Of a stretch of 64,000 nucleotides of DNA, positions 38,382 through 46,572 are shown in pieces; position 1 is the first letter of the stretch; every line of letters begins with the position of its first letter. A model generated the notes under the pieces. It was not told where the DNA came from. It did no database searches and saw nothing but the letters and a program-made list of their open reading frames with translations. The position numbers were made by a program, and so were the translations under genes. The stretch comes from Streptomyces malaysiensis subsp. samsunensis (GTDB lineage Bacteria > Actinomycetota > Actinomycetes > Streptomycetales > Streptomycetaceae), in contig NZ_JANIIC010000052.1 in assembly GCF_024519315.1 (NCBI RefSeq), forward strand, positions 25,510 through 89,509, written 5' to 3'.

Positions 38382-40106
38382 TCAGGCCGCGAGCAGCTTG
38401 CGCACCCGGTCCGCCCCCACCGCCAGCAGCAGCGTGGGCAGCCGCGGGCCGGTGTCCCGCCCGACCAGCAGGGTGTAGAGCAGCGCGAAGAAGGACCGCT
38501 GGGCGACCTTCAGCTCCGGTGTCGGCTTGGCCTCCGGCGGCAGCCCCGCCTGGATCTTGGGCACCCCGTAGACCAGCGTGGTGAGACCGTCCAGCGACCA
38601 GTGGTCGTCCAGGCGGTCGAGCAGCAGCCGCAGCGACTCCCGCTCGGTGTCGCCCAGCGCGGCCAGCCGCTCGGTGTCCGGCTCGTCCCGCACGCGGGTG
38701 CGCTGGTCGGCCGGGACCTGGGTGGTGATCCAGCGCTCGGCCTTGTCGAGCCGGGGCCGGGTCTCCTCCAGGGACTTCACCGGGTTCTCGGGGTCGAGGT
38801 CGCTGAGGATGCGCAGCGTCTGCTCGTCATGGCCGGTGGTGATGTCCACCACCGAGGCCAGCGTGCGGTACGGCAGCGGGCGCGGGGTGCTCGGCAGCTC
38901 GCCCGAGGCGGTGCGGGTCGCGCGGCTGTACGCGGCCGCGTCGGCGGGCTGGGCCGTGGACTCGGTGATCTTGCGCTCCAGCGCGTCCCACTCGTCGTAG
39001 GTCCGTTGGATCTCCTGGTCGAAGGCGATCTTGAAGGACTGGTTGGGCCGACGCCGGGCGTACAGCCAGCGCAGCAGCGGCGCCTCCATGATCTCCAGGG
39101 CGTCGGCCGGGGTGGGCACACCGCCCTTGGAGGAGGACATCTTGGCCATGCCGCTGATGCCCACGAAGGCGTACATCGGGCCGATGGGCTGCTCCCCGCC
39201 GAAGACCTCGCGGACGATCTGGCCGCCGACCACGAAGGACGAGCCCGGCGAGGAGTGGTCGACGCCCGAGGGCTCGAAGATCACGCCCTCGTAGGCCCAG
39301 CGCATCGGCCAGTCGACCTTCCAGACCAGCTTGCCGTGGTTGTGCTCGCTCAAGCGGACGGTCTCGCCATGGCCGCACACACAGGTGTAGACCAGCTCGG
39401 TGGTCTCGTCGTCGTACGAGGTCACCGTGGTCAGATCGCGCTCGCAGACCGAGCAGTACGGCTTGTACGGGTAGTAGCCCCCGGCGCCCGCGCTGCCGTC
39501 GTCCTCGGCGGCCGCGCCCGAGCCCTCGGCGGCGGCCAGCTCGGCCTCGTCGACCGGCTTCTGCTGCTGCTTGGCCGGCTTCTTCGCGGCGGCCTTTTCC
39601 TTGGTGCGGTACCGGTCGAGGACGGCGTCGATCTCCCGGCGGTGGCGCATCGCGTGCAGGATCTGCTCGCGGTACGCCCCCGAGGTGTACATCTCCGTCT
39701 GGCTGATGGGGTGGAACTCGATGCCCATCTCCCGCAGCGCCTCGGCCATCGGCGCCTTGAAGTGCTCCGCCCAGTTCGCATACGGCGATCCGGGCGGGGC
39801 CGGGACCGAGGTGAGCGGCTTGCCGATGTGCTCGGACCAGGAGGGGTCGATCCCGGCCGGAACCTTGCGGTACCGGTCGTAATCGTCCCAGGACAGGATG
39901 TGAACGCATTCATAGCCCCGGCGCCGGATCTCGTCGGCGACCAGGTGCGGGGTCATGACCTCGCGCAGATTGCCGAGGTGGATCGGGCCGGACGGGCTGA
40001 GGCCCGAGGCGCAGACGACAGGTTTGCCCGGGGCGCGGCGCTCCGCCTCGGCAATGACCTCGTCGGCGAATCGGGAGACCCAGTCGGTCTCGGTGCTCTG
40101 AGCCAC
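38382..40106 (-). CDS. lysS: Lysyl-tRNA synthetase, class I
   Basis: 574 residues. Class I LysRS, rare in bacteria but normal in Streptomyces. It charges tRNA-Lys. HIGH motif as GPIHLGNL near 43, KMSSSKG near 325, a Zn-like CSVCERD/CVCGHGE pair and the C-terminal helical domain. A Lys/Gln/Ala-rich insertion (KKPAKQQQKPVDEAEL-like) with a following acidic stretch precedes the Zn region. I chose GTG at 40106 (VAQSTETDW), because AGGAAGG lies at a good distance; an ATG at 40133 is possible. Confidence 0.93.
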   Translation of the reverse strand: MAQSTETDWVSRFADEVIAEAERRAPGKPVVCASGLSPSGPIHLGNLREVMTPHLVADEIRRRGYECVHILSWDDYDRYRKVPAGIDPSWSEHIGKPLTSVPAPPGSPYANWAEHFKAPMAEALREMGIEFHPISQTEMYTSGAYREQILHAMRHRREIDAVLDRYRTKEKAAAKKPAKQQQKPVDEAELAAAEGSGAAAEDDGSAGAGGYYPYKPYCSVCERDLTTVTSYDDETTELVYTCVCGHGETVRLSEHNHGKLVWKVDWPMRWAYEGVIFEPSGVDHSSPGSSFVVGGQIVREVFGGEQPIGPMYAFVGISGMAKMSSSKGGVPTPADALEIMEAPLLRWLYARRRPNQSFKIAFDQEIQRTYDEWDALERKITESTAQPADAAAYSRATRTASGELPSTPRPLPYRTLASVVDITTGHDEQTLRILSDLDPENPVKSLEETRPRLDKAERWITTQVPADQRTRVRDEPDTERLAALGDTERESLRLLLDRLDDHWSLDGLTTLVYGVPKIQAGLPPEAKPTPELKVAQRSFFALLYTLLVGRDTGPRLPTLLLAVGADRVRKLLAA

Positions 40107-40312
40107 GGTCGGCACTTCCTTCCTAGCGGTCATGGCACCGCCCATTGTCCCAGACGGAACGGACCCCTCCGGAGTTACCCACAGGGTCGGCCCTGAGGTG
40201 CCCACCGCGCCTCCCGGTGGCCCCGGGTTATCCACAGGCCGGGGAAATCGCTGGACCCGCCGTGAAATACTGGGTTGGCCCATACCACCACTATCGGAAT
40301 GGCACCTCATCC
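40107..40312. promoter_or_regulatory. Divergent lysS / argS promoter region with DnaA-box-like sites
   Basis: 206 bp. Contains TTATCCACA (40228-40236), a perfect match to the classical DnaA box, TTACCCACA (40175-40183) and TTGTCCCAG (40145-40153), all on the plus strand and 30 and 53 bp apart. The argS side is A+T-richer (GAAATACTGGG). No clear promoter pair identified. Confidence 0.45.
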
Positions 40313-42100
40313 ATGGCATCGGTCCCTTCTCTCGCCGCTACAGTCCATCAGCGCGTCGCGGACGCCCTCTCGGCTGCCCTGCCGGAGGCCGGCTCCGCGG
40401 ACCCGCTGCTGCGACGAAGCGACCGGGCCGATTTCCAGGCCAACGGAATGCTGGCGCTGGCCAAGAAGCTCAAGGGAAACCCCCGTGAGCTGGCCTCCAA
40501 GGTCGTCTCGCACCTTCCGGTCGCCGCCACCTCGGCCGACCCCGATCCGGTGATCGAGGACATCGAGGTCTCCGGCCCCGGCTTCCTCAACATCACGATC
40601 GCCGACTCCGCGATCACCGCGACGCTCGCCGCCCGCGCGGCCGACGACCGCCTGGGTGTGCCGCGCGCGGATTCGCCCGGCACCACCGTGATCGACTACG
40701 CCCAGCCCAATGTGGCCAAGGAGATGCACGTCGGCCATCTGCGCTCGGCCGTGATCGGCGACGCGGTGGTGCGGATCCTGGAGTTCGCGGGCGAGCAGGT
40801 GGTCCGCCGCCACCACATCGGCGACTGGGGCACCCAGTTCGGCATGCTCATCCAGTATCTGATCGAGCACCCGCATGAGCTGGACCACAAGGACGCCGCC
40901 TCCGGCCAGGAGGCCATGTCCAACCTCAACCGGCTCTACAAGGCCGCGCGGGCGCTCTTCGACTCCGACGAGGAGTTCAAGGAGCGGTCCCGGCGGCGGG
41001 TGGTCGATCTCCAGGCGGGCGACGAGGAAACCATCGCCCTGTGGCGGAAGTTCGTCGACGAGTCGAAGATCTACTTCTACTCGGTCTTCGACAAGCTGGA
41101 CATCGAGATCCACGACCCCGATGTGGTCGGCGAGTCGGGTTACAACGACATGCTGGCCGAGACCTGCCGGCTGCTGGAGGAGTCCGGCGTCGCCGTCCGC
41201 TCCGAGGGCGCGCTGTGCGTCTTCTTCGACGACGTCAAGGGCCCCGAGGGCAAGCCGGTGCCGCTGATCGTCCAGAAGTCCGACGGCGGCTTCGGCTATG
41301 CGGCCACCGACCTCTCCGCGATCCGTGACCGGGTGCAGCACCTGAAGGCCGACACCCTGCTGTATGTGGTGGACGCCCGTCAGTCGCTGCACTTCAAGAT
41401 GGTCTTCGAGACCGCCCGCCGGATCGGCTGGCTCAATGATCAGGTGCACGCCGTCCAGCTCGCCTTCGGCACGGTCCTGGGCAAGGACGGCAAGCCGTTC
41501 AAGACCCGCGCGGGCGAGACGGTGCGGCTCGAGGACCTGCTGGACGAGGCCACCGAGCGGGCCGCGGCCGTGGTCCGGGAGAAGAGCGAGAAGCTGGGCC
41601 TCACGGAGGAGGAGATCCTCGAGCGCGGCGCCCAGGTCGGCATCGGCGCGGTGAAGTACGCGGATCTGTCCACCTCCGCATCGCGCGACTACAAGTTCGA
41701 CCTCGACCAGATGGTCTCGCTCAACGGCGACACCTCGGTCTACCTCCAGTACGCGTACGCCCGGATCCAGTCGATCCTGCGCCGCGCCGGGGAGGGGCAG
41801 CGGCCGCTGGCCCACCCCGAGCTTCGGCTGGCCCCGGCCGAGCGGGCGCTGGGCCTGCACCTCGACCAGTTCGGGGAGACGCTGCGCGAGGTGGCCGCCG
41901 GGTTCGAGCCGCACAAACTGGCCGGGTATCTCTACCAGCTGGCCTCGCTCTACACGACCTTCTACGACCAGTGCCCGGTCCTGAAGGCGGAGGGCGGCCC
42001 GGCCCAGGTGGAGAACCGCCTCTTCCTGTGCGACATCACGGCGCGGACGCTGCGGCAGGGCATGACCCTGCTGGGCATCCGCACCCCCGAGCGCCTCTGA
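40313..42100 (+). CDS. argS: Arginyl-tRNA synthetase
   Basis: 595 residues, the usual length. Charges tRNA-Arg in the cytoplasm. N-terminal ArgRS domain (ADPDPVIEDIEVSGPGFLNI), HIGH motif as AKEMHVGHLRSAVIGD near 140, KMS-like region replaced by the ArgRS KTRAGETVRLEDLLDE stretch, and a DALR-type anticodon domain (LYQLASLYTTFYDQCPVL, ending IRTPERL). ATG at 40313 chosen from family length. Divergent from lysS. A terminator follows. Confidence 0.96.
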   Translation: MASVPSLAATVHQRVADALSAALPEAGSADPLLRRSDRADFQANGMLALAKKLKGNPRELASKVVSHLPVAATSADPDPVIEDIEVSGPGFLNITIADSAITATLAARAADDRLGVPRADSPGTTVIDYAQPNVAKEMHVGHLRSAVIGDAVVRILEFAGEQVVRRHHIGDWGTQFGMLIQYLIEHPHELDHKDAASGQEAMSNLNRLYKAARALFDSDEEFKERSRRRVVDLQAGDEETIALWRKFVDESKIYFYSVFDKLDIEIHDPDVVGESGYNDMLAETCRLLEESGVAVRSEGALCVFFDDVKGPEGKPVPLIVQKSDGGFGYAATDLSAIRDRVQHLKADTLLYVVDARQSLHFKMVFETARRIGWLNDQVHAVQLAFGTVLGKDGKPFKTRAGETVRLEDLLDEATERAAAVVREKSEKLGLTEEEILERGAQVGIGAVKYADLSTSASRDYKFDLDQMVSLNGDTSVYLQYAYARIQSILRRAGEGQRPLAHPELRLAPAERALGLHLDQFGETLREVAAGFEPHKLAGYLYQLASLYTTFYDQCPVLKAEGGPAQVENRLFLCDITARTLRQGMTLLGIRTPERL

Positions 42101-42111
42101 GCCCGCTGAAG

Positions 42112-42158
42112 CGCGCGGTGCCCCGCCCCGGCAAGAGAGGGCGGGGCACCGCGCGTTC
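42112..42158. terminator. Terminator after argS
   Basis: CGCGCGGTGCCCCGCC (42112-42127) pairs with GGCGGGGCACCGCGCG (42140-42155). A 12-nt loop and TTCTC follow. Confidence 0.8.
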
Positions 42159-42260
42159 TCAGGACCCCTGTGCGTCCATCACTGTGCGTCCGTCAGGACC
42201 CCTGTGCGTCCATCACGACGGCTGTGCGCCCCTCAGGACCACCGCGTGTCCATCGGCGGA
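42159..42260. repeat. Tandem repeat between argS and the peptidase gene (about 34-40 bp units)
   Basis: TCAGGACCCCTGTGCGTCCA occurs at 42159 and 42193 and more weakly at 42233 (TCAGGACCACCGCGTGTCCA), with half-units TGTGCGTCCG and TGTGCGCCCC between. On the minus strand each begins TGA-like, downstream of the peptidase stop (42278). Confidence 0.75.
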
Positions 42261-42277
42261 TCGGCGGCTCTTCGCGT

Positions 42278-43777
42278 TCATGACCGGCAGAGCACATCGC
42301 GCTCCGGCCGCTCACCGGTCAGCAGGAAGGCGGTCACCTTCCGGTCCGCACAGGCGCTGCCGTTGTTCTCCACATAGGCCGCGCCATGCCCCATCGCGTC
42401 CACGCTGACCATCCGGGCCCGGTCCCCATAAGCGTGCCGTAGATTGAGCGCCCCGCTGTACGGGGTGGCCACATCCCGCTTGTTCTGCACCAGCAGTACG
42501 TTCGACGGCCCCTGATCGGTGATCCGCACCGGCTTGTCCCGCGGCTTGTCATGCCAGAACGAGCACGGTGTGACGTTCACCGGCATGCCCGCCGTCAGCG
42601 GGTGGCTCTTACGGCTGGCGGCGACGTCCCGCGCGTAGTCGGGCAGGGAGGTGGGCCACTCCACGTCGTTGCAGATGGTCGCGAGGGACACGGCCATGGC
42701 GTCCTGAGGGGGCTCGGACGGTGCCTCGCCGGGCGCCTTGCCCGCGTCCGCGTCGACGATCAGCCTGGCCAGGCCCTCGAAGTCGTCCCGGGAGTAGAGG
42801 GCGTTCAGCACGCTCTGGCGCAGCGCGTTGCCGTTCAGCTCGGGCGGGTTGGCGCCGGGCCACGGCAGCGGCTTCGCGTCCAGCCGGGCGGCGAGGTCCA
42901 GGACCCTCGCGCGCACCCCGTCGGGGGTCCGGGCGAGCCGGACGGGGCTGTCGGGGTCGGAGGCCCAGGCGGCGAAGTCGGGGAAGGTGTCCTCGACGCC
43001 GACCGCGTAGTTCGCCAGCCAGCCGCGCTCCACCCGCTCGGGGTTCGGGTCGTCATTGCTGTCCAGCACCCAGCGGTCGGTGTGCTCGGGGAAGAGCTGC
43101 GCGTAGACGGAGCCCACATACGTCCCGTAGGAGACGCCCCAGGCGGAGAGCTTCCGCTCGCCGAGCGCCCGGCGGACGCTGTCGATGTCCCGGGCCTCGT
43201 TGACGGTGCTGATGGTGCGCAGCAGCTCGCCGCCGTTGCGGGCGCAGGTGTCGGCCATGCGGCGGCCGGTGGCGATGTTCGCCGTGATGTCGCCGCCGGG
43301 GGCGGGCCACGGGCGGGAGGCGAGCAGCGACAGATCGGCGGCGTCCAGATCGCAGCCGGTGTGCGTGGACCGCCCCATGCCGCGCGGGTCGAAGCTGACG
43401 ATGTCGTACGCGTCCCGCACCGGCTTCGGCAGCCGCTTGCCGAGTGTGGTGGGCCGGTCAAGACCCGGCGATCCGGGGCCGCCCGGGATCAGCAGCAGGG
43501 TGCCCCGGCGGGCCTGCGGCCGCTCGCTGGGGATGCGGGAGACGGCGAGCGAGATCCGCTTCCCGCCGGGGTCGCGGTAGTCCTGCGGTACCTTCAGCAC
43601 GGCGCATTCCTGGCGGGGGTCGAGCCCGGTGCCCGCACAGGGCCCCCAGTCGAGGGCGGTGGCGGTCGGATCGGCGGGCGGTCCCGGTGTCGCGTCCGCG
43701 GACGCGACACCGAGGAGGGATGCGGTGGCGGCGGTGGCGAGGGCCAGCGCTGCGGTTCTGCCGGTCGTCGGTCTCAT
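42278..43777 (-). CDS. Secreted tripeptidyl aminopeptidase-like alpha-beta hydrolase
   Basis: 499 residues from ATG at 43777. Signal peptide MRPTTGRTAALALATAATAS, cleaved near ADA. The fold and motifs match the S33/TAP group of Streptomyces (SlpD/SlpE type): GTLLLIPGGPGSPGLD, nucleophile GVSYGTYVGS near 210, a candidate Asp in VQNKRDVATP and His in MGHGAAYVE; TAP-like C-terminal domain with Cys pairs. Likely releases peptides from the N-terminus of extracellular proteins. Convergent with argS, divergent from 43986. Confidence 0.88.
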   Translation of the reverse strand: MRPTTGRTAALALATAATASLLGVASADATPGPPADPTATALDWGPCAGTGLDPRQECAVLKVPQDYRDPGGKRISLAVSRIPSERPQARRGTLLLIPGGPGSPGLDRPTTLGKRLPKPVRDAYDIVSFDPRGMGRSTHTGCDLDAADLSLLASRPWPAPGGDITANIATGRRMADTCARNGGELLRTISTVNEARDIDSVRRALGERKLSAWGVSYGTYVGSVYAQLFPEHTDRWVLDSNDDPNPERVERGWLANYAVGVEDTFPDFAAWASDPDSPVRLARTPDGVRARVLDLAARLDAKPLPWPGANPPELNGNALRQSVLNALYSRDDFEGLARLIVDADAGKAPGEAPSEPPQDAMAVSLATICNDVEWPTSLPDYARDVAASRKSHPLTAGMPVNVTPCSFWHDKPRDKPVRITDQGPSNVLLVQNKRDVATPYSGALNLRHAYGDRARMVSVDAMGHGAAYVENNGSACADRKVTAFLLTGERPERDVLCRS

Positions 43778-43985
43778 GGGGAACAAGCCTGGTCGAACCG
43801 GTATCCCCGGCCCATCCGGGCAACCGGCCGACCCGTCCGGGGGATAACCCCCCGACGGCCCGTCAGGCGTACGGGCACGCACGTGGCATTCACGACACAT
43901 TTCCCGGACCTGGACAACCTCTCCCCGTCCCGGCCCGTCCAACCCCGTGAATCACCTGTCATCTACAGACCATTGGGGGCTCGAC

Positions 43986-44573
43986 ATGCGACGGTGGGGG
44001 ACCGCGCTCGCGGCGATGGCGCTCGCGGGCGGTGCGCTGGCGGCGACGGCGGGGACGGCGGGGGCCGTCACACCGACGGCGGCCAAGGCGGCGACCGCCT
44101 GTGAGACCGGCTGGGGCAGCGGCGAGAAGACGGCCGCTCCGGCGGGGCACGCGCCGCTGGAGAACATCAGGACCGGGCGGCACGCGTGCTACGACCGCAT
44201 CGTGTTCGACGTTAAGGGCGCCACGGCCGCCGATCGCGTCGGCTACCGCGTGGAGTACGTGGACGCCCTGCACCAGGACGGCTCGGGCGAGGAGATCCCG
44301 GTCAGCGGCGGGGCGATCCTGGACATCCATGTGTCCGCGCCCAGCTACGACCCGGGGACCGGCGGGGAGTCGTATCCCGGGCGGGCGCGCAAGCCGCTGC
44401 CGGGGGTGGACATCGACGGCTACCAGACCTTCCGGGACACCCGCTTCGGCGCCAGCTTCGAGGGTGAGACCCAGGTCGGCCTCGGGGTGCGCGCACGGCT
44501 GCCGTTCCGGGTCTTCCAGACGGACGGGCATGTCGTGGTGGATGTGGCGCACTCGTGGAACGCGGTGCGCTGA
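43986..44573 (+). CDS. Secreted AMIN-like domain protein
   Basis: 195 residues from ATG at 43986. Signal peptide (MRRWGTALAAMALAGGALAA) then a domain with ENIRTGRHACYDRIVFDVKG, EIPVSGGAILDIHVSAPSYD and FRDTRFGASFEGETQVGLGVR, ending in FQTDGHVVVDVAHSW. The pattern fits the actinobacterial AMIN-like family. Two Cys (about 39, 67) may form a disulfide. Function unknown. Divergent from the peptidase and convergent with the carboxypeptidase, with which it shares a terminator. Confidence 0.75.
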   Translation: MRRWGTALAAMALAGGALAATAGTAGAVTPTAAKAATACETGWGSGEKTAAPAGHAPLENIRTGRHACYDRIVFDVKGATAADRVGYRVEYVDALHQDGSGEEIPVSGGAILDIHVSAPSYDPGTGGESYPGRARKPLPGVDIDGYQTFRDTRFGASFEGETQVGLGVRARLPFRVFQTDGHVVVDVAHSWNAVR

Positions 44574-44592
44574 GCGGGCCGGAGCCACGGCG

Positions 44593-44638
44593 AAGGGCCT
44601 GCCCCGCGAACCCGATGAGGTGCGCGGGGCAGGCCCTT
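44593..44638. terminator. Bidirectional terminator, AMIN-like / D,D-carboxypeptidase genes
   Basis: AAGGGCCTGCCCCGCG (44593-44608) pairs with CGCGGGGCAGGCCCTT (44623-44638), a perfect 16-bp stem. Confidence 0.85.
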
Positions 44639-44665
44639 CATATGCGGCGAGCCCGCCGCGTACGG

Positions 44666-45559
44666 CTACTTGGTGAAGCCGTAGTTCATCAGCTTCTTCG
44701 CGTCCGCGGTGCGGTTGTCCACCGAGGAGGAGGCGAGGACGGTGCCGATGACCGTCTTCCCGTCCCGGGTGGCGGCGAAGACCAGGCAGTACTTGGCCTC
44801 GGGGCCCGAGCCGGTCTTGACGCCGATGGTGCCCGAGTAGCTGCCCAGCAGGCTGTTGGTGTTGGTCCACGACATGTAGCGGTAGCCACCGCTCTTCGTG
44901 GTCACCTTCTGCTTGGTCGACTTCGTCTTCACGACCGTGCGGAACGTGGAGTACTTCATCGCGCTGCTGGCGAGCTTGGTCAGATCGCGCGGCGTCGAGT
45001 AGTTGGCGCCGTGCCCGATGCCGTCGAACGAGTCGAAGTGGGTGTTCGTCAGTCCGAGGGACTTGGCGGTGGTGTTCATCTTGCCGATGAACGACTTGAC
45101 CCGCGCCGCCCGGGTGGAACCGGTGCCGAACTTGTCCGCCAGCGCGTACGCCGCGTCACAGCCGGACGGGAGCATCAGCCCGTACAGCAGCTGGCGGACG
45201 GTGACCTTGTCGCCGACGATCAGCTTGGCCGAGGAGGCCCAGTTGTTGTCGACGATGTAGTCGCTGTACGCCTTCTGGACCGTGACCTTGGCGTCCAGGT
45301 TGAGGTTCGGCTGTGCGAGCACCACCCGAGCGGTCATGATCTTGGTGGTGGAGCCGGTGGAACGGCGGGTGTCAGCGGCCTTGGTGAACAGGCTCTTCCC
45401 GGTGCCGTTGTTCATCACGTACCCGCCCTGGGCGGTGATCGTGGGAGTAGCGGTCGTCGCGGCCTGCGCGGAGGCGGTGAACGCCCCCGCCGTCAGCACG
45501 GCTCCAGCGGTGATCGCGACCGCGGATACGCGACGAAGTCCCTTCATGCCGGTTTTCAA
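44666..45559 (-). CDS. D-alanyl-D-alanine carboxypeptidase (peptidase S11, DacA-like)
   Basis: About 297 residues from TTG at 45559 (GGAG lies nine bases upstream) or 293 from ATG at 45547. Signal peptide, then the S11 active site: STGSTTKIM (SxxK, acyl Ser), SGCDAA (second motif, with Cys where many have Asn) and GVKTGSG (KTG). Such enzymes trim the terminal D-Ala of peptidoglycan stem peptides outside the cell. The Cys in SxC is common in Streptomyces relatives, so activity is not in doubt on that ground. Confidence 0.9.
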   Translation of the reverse strand: MKTGMKGLRRVSAVAITAGAVLTAGAFTASAQAATTATPTITAQGGYVMNNGTGKSLFTKAADTRRSTGSTTKIMTARVVLAQPNLNLDAKVTVQKAYSDYIVDNNWASSAKLIVGDKVTVRQLLYGLMLPSGCDAAYALADKFGTGSTRAARVKSFIGKMNTTAKSLGLTNTHFDSFDGIGHGANYSTPRDLTKLASSAMKYSTFRTVVKTKSTKQKVTTKSGGYRYMSWTNTNSLLGSYSGTIGVKTGSGPEAKYCLVFAATRDGKTVIGTVLASSSVDNRTADAKKLMNYGFTK

Positions 45560-45844
45560 CGTGAATATCTCCAAATGCCCCTGGCCGGCGGCCGCATCAC
45601 AGGGCCGCTCCCTGATCAGACATACGAGAGGGCCCGATGGATGTGCTCTCTGCCGAGATTTCCCGCGAATTCCCCCGCGCGGGCATCCGGGGGCCGCCCA
45701 CTCGGCGGCGCCGGCGCCCCGTCCGCGCATCCGTATCCCGTGAATCCCGCGCCCGTAAATCCCGCGCCTTTACGTTCGGTATCCCCGTAAGTCCCCTGGT
45801 CCCGCGGTCCCGTAAGATCCCTGAAATCGCCGAAAGTGCCCGCT

Positions 45845-46465
45845 ATGACTCCCCAGCAACTCCTCGAGCGCGCTCAGCGCCTGGCCGACGCAGGCGGCCG
45901 CCGTCTGCTCGGCATCGCCGGACCGCCCGGGGCCGGTAAGACCACCCTCGCCGAATACCTGGTCGACGCCCTCGGCGCCGACCAGGCCGTCCTGGTGCCG
46001 ATGGACGGCTTCCACCTCGCCGACGCCGAGCTGCGCAGGCTCGGCCTGATCGGCCGCAAGGGCGCACCGGAGACCTTCGACCCCTACGGCTACGCCGCGC
46101 TGCTGCGGCGGCTGCGGACGCCGCGCGCCGAGGAGGTCGTCTACGCGCCGGGGTTCGACCGCGAGCTCGAACAGCCGGTCGCGGGCTCCATCCCGGTGGC
46201 GCCGGAGATCCCGCTGGTGATCACCGAGGGGAACTATCTGCTGCTGGACGAGGCGCCCTGGCTCCCGGTGCGCGAGCTGCTGGACGAGACCTGGTGGGTC
46301 GACCTGGACACCGAGGAGCGGGTGCGCCGGCTGATCGACCGCCATGAGCGGTTCGGCAAGGCGCGCGACGAGGCCGAGCGCTTCGTCCTCGCCTCCGACG
46401 AGGCCAACGCCCGGCTGGTCGCCCCCGGGCGGGCGGCCGCCGACTTCGTGGTCAGGCGCCGATGA
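45845..46465 (+). CDS. P-loop nucleoside/nucleotide kinase family protein
   Basis: 206 residues. Walker A in LLGIAGPPGAGKTTLAEYL (~24-42), DGFHLAD near 57, RKGAPETFDPYGY, and EGNYLLLDEAPWLPV. The pattern matches uridine kinase/pantothenate-kinase-like small kinases, such as FrcK-type sugar or nucleoside kinases. Substrate unknown. ATG at 45845 chosen over a weaker in-frame start nine bases upstream. The DNA before it (45740-45840) has repeated ATCCCG(C)..GTAA units. Convergent with hemB. Confidence 0.8.
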   Translation: MTPQQLLERAQRLADAGGRRLLGIAGPPGAGKTTLAEYLVDALGADQAVLVPMDGFHLADAELRRLGLIGRKGAPETFDPYGYAALLRRLRTPRAEEVVYAPGFDRELEQPVAGSIPVAPEIPLVITEGNYLLLDEAPWLPVRELLDETWWVDLDTEERVRRLIDRHERFGKARDEAERFVLASDEANARLVAPGRAAADFVVRRR

Positions 46466-46499
46466 CGACCGGCGCCCTCAGCCACGGAGCCGGTGAGCC

Positions 46500-46572
46500 G
46501 CTCAGTCACCGACGCTCAGTCACCGACGCCGAGCCACCGACACCGAGTGACCGACACCGAGTGACCGAGCTA
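46500..46572. repeat. Tandem repeat just past the 3' end of hemB (5 units of exactly 14 bp)
   Basis: Units start at 46500, 46514, 46528, 46542 and 46556: GCTCAGTCACCGAC twice identical, then GCCGAGCCACCGAC, ACCGAGTGACCGAC and ACCGAGTGACCGAG. The hemB stop (TAG, 46570-46572) begins directly after the last unit. Unlike the other loci, the repeated unit follows the stop rather than containing it. Confidence 0.85.
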
